The position numbers and the translations under genes were made by a program. Below, piece after piece: positions 57,881-64,000 of a DNA stretch of 64,000 nt. The first letter of the stretch is position 1, and every line of letters starts with the position of its first letter. Source of the DNA: an uncultured Legionella sp. (lineage in GTDB: Bacteria; Pseudomonadota; Gammaproteobacteria; Legionellales; Legionellaceae); contig CABHON010000018.1 in NCBI GenBank assembly GCA_902168255.1, positions 1-64,000 on the forward strand, in the 5' to 3' direction. The notes under the pieces were generated by a model. That model saw nothing but the letters and a program-made list of their open reading frames with translations. It ran no database searches and was not told the DNA's origin.

Positions 57881-58335
57881 AGAAATATCTGATAAACTTG
57901 AAAAATTATGCACACAAATAAACCCGCCAACACATCGTCCAACATCATGCCAAAACCACTTTTAACATGCTGATCTACCCAACGAATTGGCCAAGGTTTC
58001 ATAATATCAAAGAGTCGAAATAAGATAAATCCCATAATGACGCTAATCCAATGTTTAGGGGCTCCTATCATGGCAACGCAATAACCCACCACTTCATCCC
58101 ATACAACGCTAGCGTGATCATAAAGGTTCATTTGCTTGGCTACTTTCTCACAAAGCCAACATCCAAATATAAAAGCTACAGTAACGATAACGAGATAAAT
58201 AGAAAAAGAAAAGGGCAATAAAAGAAGATAAAGGATAACGCCTGCTAGCGTTCCCCAGGTACCAGGCGCTTTGGGTAAAAGTCCTAAACCAAAGCCAACA
58301 GCGATAAAATGTTCAATCTTTTGGCGAGTTTTCAT
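57877..58335 (-). CDS. pgpA: Phosphatidylglycerophosphatase A
   Basis: PgpA dephosphorylates phosphatidylglycerophosphate to phosphatidylglycerol, the step after PgsA. From ATG 58335 it is 152 aa. It has GFGLGLLPKAPGTWGTLAGV near the N-terminus and VVWDEVVGYCVAMIGAP near residue 86, both family signatures, and four hydrophobic helices. A longer frame to 58416 is rejected because its extra residues are a translation of the palindromic element upstream. The gene starts the pgpA-permease-nadE transcript. Confidence 0.92.
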   Translation of the reverse strand: MKTRQKIEHFIAVGFGLGLLPKAPGTWGTLAGVILYLLLLPFSFSIYLVIVTVAFIFGCWLCEKVAKQMNLYDHASVVWDEVVGYCVAMIGAPKHWISVIMGFILFRLFDIMKPWPIRWVDQHVKSGFGMMLDDVLAGLFVCIIFQVYQIFL

Positions 58336-58375
58336 AAGGAGATCATCCTGTACATTACACCATTTTTCGCGAAGC

Positions 58376-58529
58376 CCGTCATTGCGAGGAGCATATTGCG
58401 TAGCGCAGCGAAGCAATAAAGCGACGCGGCAATCCAGACATTGAAGTTTATTTTATTACTGGATTGCCGCGTCATGTTTTGCACTGCCGCGCTGCGCTTG
58501 CAATGCCAAAACATCCCTCGCAATGACGG
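58376..58529. repeat. Palindromic element, kind E (CGTCATTGCGAGG type)
   Basis: The 154-bp element has perfect 14-bp ends CCGTCATTGCGAGG (58376-58389) and CCTCGCAATGACGG (58516-58529). An inner perfect 15-bp pair lies at 58423-58437 (GACGCGGCAATCCAG) and 58459-58473. It lies between the glycosyltransferase stop and pgpA. Elements with such CGTCATTGCGAGG ends are seen in many intracellular and environmental proteobacteria. It has no ORF of its own. Confidence 0.8.
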
Positions 58530-58539
58530 AGTCTCGTTG

Positions 58540-61500
58540 TTATTTCTCATGCTCAACTATAATTTTTGTTAACTGTTGAGCACTTCCCTTCCATGTTAAA
58601 TATGGCATATTAGCCGTAGAAATAAGTTTTTTTGCCCTCCAACTCTCCAACCATTTTTCTATTGCTTTTTCTATATGTGAAGGTTCATTTCCTGAAAAGT
58701 ACATGGCGTAATCCCCCGCTACTTCTCTGAAAACTGCAATATCTCTTACTAATAAAGGTTGGTTATATTGTGCCGCCTCAATTAAAGGCAAGCCAAACCC
58801 TTCTGCTTCAGAGGCAATAAGACACCCATGAACTTTGCTATATAAAGTTCTCAATACTTTATCAGACGTCTGTTCAAACCAAAAAAGCCGATTGTCTAAT
58901 TCGGGATGCTTATGCAATGATTGCACTAAGCTCTTTACTTCCCATCCAGTTCGTCCAACAATGACCCAATTTACTTCTATACCTTTTTTCCATAGATTGT
59001 TAAAAGCTTCTAGTGTTTGCTGATGCCCCTTCCTAGGTTCTATTGTACCGACTGTTAAAAGAGTTGGGTGCTGCAACATTTTTTCTAATAATATTGAAAA
59101 ATTTTTCTCTTCCTCTGAGTCACATTCCCTCGTTATTCTTTTAGGTAAATCTGCTCCAAGATGGAGCCAATAAACCGCCGGTACTTTATTAGCAAGATTC
59201 GCTTGCATCCATATTTTCAATTCTTCTGACACTGTTTTAGAAATACAAATAAGGCCAGCACCAACGGAAGTGACCATATTTAGCCAATTGGTAAAAAGTA
59301 TTTCCGCTCCTTCAGGAAAAAACTCTGGACGCAACACACAAAGCAAATCATAAACCATAAAAAATAAAGAAACACCTTGATTTTTCCACTGCTGGTACGT
59401 TTTTTTGCGTTGCTCTGTTCCTGAAGTGATCAGATCAATACTAAGGAAGGTATCCCCAGGAAATACCTCCACTTTTTCATCCACTAAATTAGCCTGTGGA
59501 CAATCTAAAAAGTTTACAGTAAACGCACGGGCGTAATAATATTGCCCTTTTTCATCATCGCCATAGACAGGCTCTACGCGGTAGCCTTTAGGAGGATTCT
59601 CTAATAATTCCCTTAAATAGCCTTTTACTGCTCGCTGAATACCTGAACCTGCATCGCGCCTCACTAATTCGGATACATCATACAATAATTGCTTTTGGCG
59701 ATAGGATGGTTCATTTTCAACCAGCGTTTGAGCAATTTCTAATAACTCATGTTTTTTTGGTGAATATTTTTCTTGATGCGCCGCATATACAACTGACTGC
59801 ATTAATTTAATTTGTCGTTGTGGTTGGTTATGCCTGTCTTGGACAAAATACTCAATACTTTCAGCATATTGCTGGGCTATTTTTCTTGGGTTATGCTGTT
59901 CTTTAATATATTTCCTTGCTTTTTTTCCTAAATCTTCTCGAATCTCTTTATGTTGCCGCAAATAATTTAAGGCATCGCGTAATTCTTCATCAGAAAAACA
60001 ATCTGGCAAGAAATAAACACACTCTGTAGGAATATCTGTCATTGTCCCATGAGCATTGATAATCAGAGGTAAACCATGTCCCATGCCATCCAAAACAGCA
60101 CCAGATGTTTCTCCTAAAGAATTCATCCGAAGTTGCACAGCCATATCTGCGGCTATTAAATATTGCTGGTACATTTCAGAGGAAGCAAAACCAGTAATTT
60201 TAATAGGGCAAGCCGTTTTAGCTGTTTCTATTTGATCCGCCAACCACATACCAAATGCATCGCCACCATTTTCCCCTACATAAATCAAACGGCATTGATC
60301 GTCTTGGGCTAAAGAAGAGTCGAGCCAAGCTTTTAGCAAACGATCATTGAGCTTCAATTTACCCGTTAACCCAAAAGAACAAACAATAAAGTCATCTGCA
60401 TTTAAACCTAGCTTAGCACGTGCCTCTTTCTTCATTTGAGCAGTCACTACTCTCGGTAATAATCGTAAATGAGGAATATGAGACCACTGAATATTTTTAA
60501 TGCTTTCACCGTACCACTGACGCGCTAACTCATAAGAATAAAGAGAATGGGTAATAATAGCAGACGCTTGTTGCAACACTGGAAAATTGCAAGGATACGT
60601 AAAGATAATTTTTTCGAGGTTTGCATCCTTTTGATAGCGTTCAACGACAGGTTGATAACCATGAGACTCGTATAGGGCCTTTGTCCACACTCCAGGCATG
60701 GTTTGGCGAAGTTCCAAATGGCTTAAAATACCACTTACAAAAAAATCATGTAAAACGACGATACCAGGGAATTCTTCCAACAGTTGAAACATATGCTGAT
60801 GAAATTCAGAATTTCCCATATGGTATAAAATCCGTCCCTCATATTCATGAGCATGTTTCCGAAACCAAGAAACAGAGCGAACATGGCAATGGGTATTAAT
60901 CCATGAATCACTCACTTTTGATTGGTTAACAATGACATCAATTTCATAATGTTGCGTCAATTCAAATAATAATTCCGCACTATAATTTGATATTCCTGTT
61001 TTTTCTGGACGTAATGGAGAAATATAAGCAAGACGATGATTATTACGAAGAGAGGTATTTTTGTAGGGGAGAGCGGCGCTCGCTCGCTCGCTTTCTGTGG
61101 GTGACCGCCGCTCGTCTCTATAAGCAATCATTGAAGATTTTACCAATCTCTCCAATTCTTCCAATACCTTTTCTGCACTTTGGTGCCAAGAAAATTTTTG
61201 TGCTTGTTCAAGCGCGTGTTTTTTAAGACTATTTCGAAAATCCGCGTTAATTAGCACCTCTTCTAATTTAGATGCAATGGATTGAATGTCTAAAGGATTA
61301 AACAATGCTGCTTCATTACCAATTACTTCTGGCACGCTAGAAGTATTAGAACCAATTACCGCCGTTCCGCATGCCATGGCCTCTAACGCAGGCAACCCAA
61401 ACCCCTCATATAAGGATGGAAAAACAAACACAGTACATAAATTATAAAATGTAACAAGGTCATCATCCGAGACAAACCCTGTCATCACAACCCTTTCTTT

Positions 61501-62352
61501 TTTAATGCCTAACTGCCTCATTTGTTCATGCAAAGTGGAAATAGCTTCTTCATCAGCTTGGCACACGATAGCTAATTGATAATCATTTTGAACAGCTTCT
61601 GGTAAGGATGCATAAGCTTTAAACAATCCTTCTATATTTTTTCGATAATCAATACCTGCCGTATACAAAATAAAGGGTTTTTGTAGATAAAATTGTTGAA
61701 AAAAAGCCTGTTTATCATCTTCTGAAATTATTTTAGGCTGAAACAAAGAAGAAGCAGCGCATGAAGTATTAATCACTCTTTCTTCTGGTAAACTTAACTG
61801 CTGAATGGCATCCTGCCGAGACGCTTCAGAAATAGCCAACCATAAATCAGCGCGTTTTAATTCATTTAGTCGACGTTCATACCATTTACGCATTTTTACG
61901 TTTTCAAGATAAGGTTTAGGGTATAACCATGGAATGAGATCATATACGGTAACCGCCGTTAAAATAGACTGCCCATACGCATTAACACTCACTACAGCAT
62001 CATCAACTAAACCTTCAAAAACACTGGGAACATACACAATATCCGGTTGACGGGAAGCAATAAAAGATTCGCGAATACGTTCGGCCGCTTCCATACGCCA
62101 CGCATGATCATGCCTTAATTCGGCAATATTGTTGAGCCCTTTCCACGTAATGATGTTAGCAGCAGGTAGCACATCAGAAAAAAAATCACGTAAAGGTTCA
62201 AGAGATTCTGGAAAAGATTGGCTTAGCATAATTTCTATCTCATGATGAGAAGCCAATTTAACCAATTCATAGGTTATTGCTAGCGTATAACGCCCAATGC
62301 CGCGATGTCGGTTAGTCGCTTGTGCTGCTTGTAAATCAATTAAAATTTTCAT
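58540..62352 (-). CDS. Multidomain glycosyltransferase with three GT4-type modules
   Basis: The 1270-aa protein has no membrane helix. Module 1 (about residues 1-400) has RGIGRYTLAI, ILYTAGIDYRKNIEG and SLYEGFGLPALEAMACGTAVI, a complete GT-B donor site. Module 2 (about 435-830) has LAYISPLRPEKTGISNYSAEL and DGMGHGLPLIINAHGTM, partly divergent. Module 3 (about 890-1270) has YDVSELVRRDAGSGIQRAVKG, LLTVGTIEPRKGHQQTL and SEAEGFGLPLIEAAQYNQPL. Such fusions assemble repeat units of lipopolysaccharide or other surface glycans. ATG 62352 overlaps the dgkA stop (ATGA) and gives [21 protein letters not shown] palindromic element of kind C lies between modules 1 and 2. Confidence 0.88.
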   Translation of the reverse strand: MKILIDLQAAQATNRHRGIGRYTLAITYELVKLASHHEIEIMLSQSFPESLEPLRDFFSDVLPAANIITWKGLNNIAELRHDHAWRMEAAERIRESFIASRQPDIVYVPSVFEGLVDDAVVSVNAYGQSILTAVTVYDLIPWLYPKPYLENVKMRKWYERRLNELKRADLWLAISEASRQDAIQQLSLPEERVINTSCAASSLFQPKIISEDDKQAFFQQFYLQKPFILYTAGIDYRKNIEGLFKAYASLPEAVQNDYQLAIVCQADEEAISTLHEQMRQLGIKKERVVMTGFVSDDDLVTFYNLCTVFVFPSLYEGFGLPALEAMACGTAVIGSNTSSVPEVIGNEAALFNPLDIQSIASKLEEVLINADFRNSLKKHALEQAQKFSWHQSAEKVLEELERLVKSSMIAYRDERRSPTESERASAALPYKNTSLRNNHRLAYISPLRPEKTGISNYSAELLFELTQHYEIDVIVNQSKVSDSWINTHCHVRSVSWFRKHAHEYEGRILYHMGNSEFHQHMFQLLEEFPGIVVLHDFFVSGILSHLELRQTMPGVWTKALYESHGYQPVVERYQKDANLEKIIFTYPCNFPVLQQASAIITHSLYSYELARQWYGESIKNIQWSHIPHLRLLPRVVTAQMKKEARAKLGLNADDFIVCSFGLTGKLKLNDRLLKAWLDSSLAQDDQCRLIYVGENGGDAFGMWLADQIETAKTACPIKITGFASSEMYQQYLIAADMAVQLRMNSLGETSGAVLDGMGHGLPLIINAHGTMTDIPTECVYFLPDCFSDEELRDALNYLRQHKEIREDLGKKARKYIKEQHNPRKIAQQYAESIEYFVQDRHNQPQRQIKLMQSVVYAAHQEKYSPKKHELLEIAQTLVENEPSYRQKQLLYDVSELVRRDAGSGIQRAVKGYLRELLENPPKGYRVEPVYGDDEKGQYYYARAFTVNFLDCPQANLVDEKVEVFPGDTFLSIDLITSGTEQRKKTYQQWKNQGVSLFFMVYDLLCVLRPEFFPEGAEILFTNWLNMVTSVGAGLICISKTVSEELKIWMQANLANKVPAVYWLHLGADLPKRITRECDSEEEKNFSILLEKMLQHPTLLTVGTIEPRKGHQQTLEAFNNLWKKGIEVNWVIVGRTGWEVKSLVQSLHKHPELDNRLFWFEQTSDKVLRTLYSKVHGCLIASEAEGFGLPLIEAAQYNQPLLVRDIAVFREVAGDYAMYFSGNEPSHIEKAIEKWLESWRAKKLISTANMPYLTWKGSAQQLTKIIVEHEK
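61064..61120. repeat. Palindromic element, kind C (copy 2), inside the glycosyltransferase gene
   Basis: A 57-bp element with arms TAGGGGAGAGCGGCG and CGCCGCTCGTCTCTA (imperfect inverse). The core GGGTGACCGC matches GGCTGACCGC of copy 1. Its length is a multiple of three. It encodes residues about 411-430 of the protein (RDERRSPTESERASAALPY), in the linker between two modules, in a different reading frame from that used in nadE. Confidence 0.75.
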
Positions 62353-62720
62353 TCGTTTATTATCTTTAAAACCCAAGGAACTCCAATAATTCCCCAAAAA
62401 AAGATTGCTTGAATAGCTGCAACAAATACAATGGCAGAACCTATATCTTTTGCCTTGCCAGAATCAGGATGATATTCAAGACTAATACGATTAATAATTG
62501 TTTCAATAGCTGTATTCACCAACTCCATTAGCAACACAAAAAGCCAACTTCCGAGTAATAATATTCGTTCAAAGAGAGATTGCCCAATATAAAATGCCAA
62601 TGGAATAACAATAATACTCAAAAAAATTTCTATGCGAAACGCACGTTCACTTAAAAAAGCGGCGCGCAATCCATAATAAGAATGACGTGCAGCTTGAATA
62701 ATATGTCTTATACTATCCAT
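62349..62720 (-). CDS. dgkA: Diacylglycerol kinase
   Basis: This small integral membrane kinase of the DgkA type recycles diacylglycerol to phosphatidate. [22 protein letters not shown] at the N-terminus (from ATG 62720; ATG 62732 is also possible) and three membrane helices are seen. The active-site motif [16 protein letters not shown] lies near residue 68 and [13 protein letters not shown] near 93. The length is 123 aa, as expected. It is wedged between gcvPB, whose end it overlaps, and the glycosyltransferase gene (ATGA overlap), so the three share a transcript. Confidence 0.92.
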   Translation of the reverse strand: MDSIRHIIQAARHSYYGLRAAFLSERAFRIEIFLSIIVIPLAFYIGQSLFERILLLGSWLFVLLMELVNTAIETIINRISLEYHPDSGKAKDIGSAIVFVAAIQAIFFWGIIGVPWVLKIINE

Positions 62721-64000
62721 TATGAGCTTCATCAGATATCATCTGACTTTGCCACGTTAAATTTAATTCACGTGCTGCTTTCACATCGTCTAATCGTTTA
62801 ACCGGAAGAGTATAAGGGGCATTTTGCACTAATGTAGGATCTGATTTCATTTCTTCACGAATACGGATTAATGCCTCTACAAACCCATCCAGTGTTTCTT
62901 TTGCTTCTGTTTCTGTTGGTTCAACCAACAAGCATTCTGGTACACATAAAGGAAAATACGTTGTTGGGGCATGAAAACCATAATCGAGTAAGCGTTTGCC
63001 CACATCTTTTGCAGTAACATTATAAGCTTTTTTCTCAGGACTCAAGGTAATAATAAATTCATGTGTAGCCCTGCGCTCCGGAAATGCTAAAGTAAATCCG
63101 GCTTGCTCCAGTTTAGCCATTAAATAATTAGCATTCAAAACAGCTAATTCAGCCACACGATGTAACCCATCCCGCCCTAATTGGCGAATGTAAAAATATG
63201 CACGCAATAAAATCCCTGCATTACCCATAAAAGCGGAAAGCCTACCAATAGAATGGGGCAAATCTTTCTCAGTAGCAAAGCGATAACCTTCTTTTTCATG
63301 AAGGACAGTAGGTAAAGGTAAATAAGGTTTTAATCGCTCAGAAACAGCAACAGGCCCAGAACCAGGGCCACCACCCCCGTGTGGAGTAGCAAAAGTTTTA
63401 TGAAGATTAAGATGCATCACATCAAACCCCATATCACCCGGACGTGTTTTTCCTAAGATGGCATTCAGGTTGGCCCCATCATAGTAAAGCAAACCGCCTG
63501 CTGCATGAATAATTTGCGCAATCTCAGCAATCGAACGCTCAAAAACACCCAATGTGCTGGGGTTAGTCAACATAATTCCTGCAGTTTGAGGCCCAACCAT
63601 TTTTTTCAACGCATCCAGATCAATATCACCATTACTTAATGATGGAATTTCTTTAATAGTGAAACCACACATTACGGCTGACGCGGGATTAGTGCCATGT
63701 GCAGCCTCAGGAATAAGCATTTCTGTACGCATTTTATCACCACGGGCAGCATGATAGGCATGAATCATTGCTACACCAGCAAACTCACCTTGAGAACCTG
63801 CCATTGGTGTCAACGAAATACCTTTCATTCCCGTAATTTCTAAGAGATACTCTTGTAACTCATATAAACACTGTAAAAATCCTTGGCTGATATCGGGACT
63901 GCTTAAGGGATGGTGATTTAAAAAAGTGCCTTGTGATGCCGCTTTATGCACACCTCTAGGGTTATATTTCATTGTGCAGGAACCCAACGGGTAAAACTGT
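62713..64000 (-). CDS. gcvPB: Glycine dehydrogenase (decarboxylating) subunit 2, partial
   Basis: This is the C-terminal subunit of the split P-protein of the glycine cleavage system. The frame is open to the window edge, with [13 protein letters not shown] directly after it, so the N-terminus lies outside; about 430 of roughly 480-490 residues are present. [19 protein letters not shown] contains the PLP lysine. [20 protein letters not shown] is near the C-terminus. The TTG at 63987 is not a start. With tdh and kbl it connects threonine and glycine catabolism. gcvPA, gcvT and gcvH are expected upstream but not visible. Confidence 0.95.
   Translation of the reverse strand, partial: QFYPLGSCTMKYNPRGVHKAASQGTFLNHHPLSSPDISQGFLQCLYELQEYLLEITGMKGISLTPMAGSQGEFAGVAMIHAYHAARGDKMRTEMLIPEAAHGTNPASAVMCGFTIKEIPSLSNGDIDLDALKKMVGPQTAGIMLTNPSTLGVFERSIAEIAQIIHAAGGLLYYDGANLNAILGKTRPGDMGFDVMHLNLHKTFATPHGGGGPGSGPVAVSERLKPYLPLPTVLHEKEGYRFATEKDLPHSIGRLSAFMGNAGILLRAYFYIRQLGRDGLHRVAELAVLNANYLMAKLEQAGFTLAFPERRATHEFIITLSPEKKAYNVTAKDVGKRLLDYGFHAPTTYFPLCVPECLLVEPTETEAKETLDGFVEALIRIREEMKSDPTLVQNAPYTLPVKRLDDVKAARELNLTWQSQMISDEAHNG

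Noticed and set aside
58336-58416. Longer PgpA N-terminus
   Set aside because: The extra residues are encoded by the CGTCATTGCGAGG palindromic element and are absent from the PgpA family pattern.

Overview
The window is AT-rich DNA from a gammaproteobacterium, most likely of the order Legionellales (Legionella/Coxiella/Berkiella-like). The evidence is a DotU/IcmH-IcmF pair of the Dot/Icm (type IVB) secretion apparatus, a legiolysin-type 4-hydroxyphenylpyruvate dioxygenase, a standard gammaproteobacterial housekeeping set (rpoS, parE, mnmG, holA, nadD, surE, bamD, pgsA followed by tRNA-Gly), and several lineage-restricted proteins of unknown function. Genus is an inference; no rRNA is present.

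Layout. 1-1.5 kb: a palindromic repeat and two unknown genes. 1.5-8.8 kb: biotin carboxylase/carrier subunit, manC (GDP-mannose), an EamA transporter, and an L,D-transpeptidase-amgK-murU wall operon. 8.9-15.3 kb: amino-acid catabolism (Leu/Phe dehydrogenase, O-methyltransferase, hpd; kbl-tdh), interrupted by a frameshifted unknown gene. 15.4-26.8 kb: tdk-acs, dps, parE, a REP-associated tyrosine transposase (RAYT), aspS-rpoS, erpA, recO, pgsA and tRNA-Gly(GCC). 26.9-38.7 kb: two convergent operons. One is a five-gene plus-strand set (PAS-GGDEF-EAL, zinc-ribbon/degenerate-GGDEF protein, epimerase, GT2 polysaccharide synthase, HlyD-like protein). The other is a four-gene minus-strand set (two paralogous secreted helical-repeat proteins, FUSC protein, HlyD protein). 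Together they look like a c-di-GMP-linked exopolysaccharide synthesis/modification/export locus. 38.8-48 kb: holA-nadD, mnmG, dotU-icmF and a DUF3800 pair. 48.2-53.7 kb: a BPL_N protein, then the chain SBP-bamD-surE-yqaA-nlpD-EVE, and ridA. 53.7-64 kb: a hydrophobic unknown protein (effector candidate), nadE, an AI-2E family permease, pgpA, a three-module glycosyltransferase, dgkA and the truncated gcvPB.

The most unusual feature is a set of small palindromic elements of at least four kinds scattered through the window. They lie between genes and also inside coding sequences without breaking them: nadE carries two different kinds in frame, and the 1270-residue glycosyltransferase carries one. 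This resembles the Rickettsia palindromic elements in principle. A RAYT transposase in the same window is a possible but unproven mobiliser. The second point of interest is the exopolysaccharide locus with its degenerate-GGDEF zinc protein and duplicated secreted proteins.
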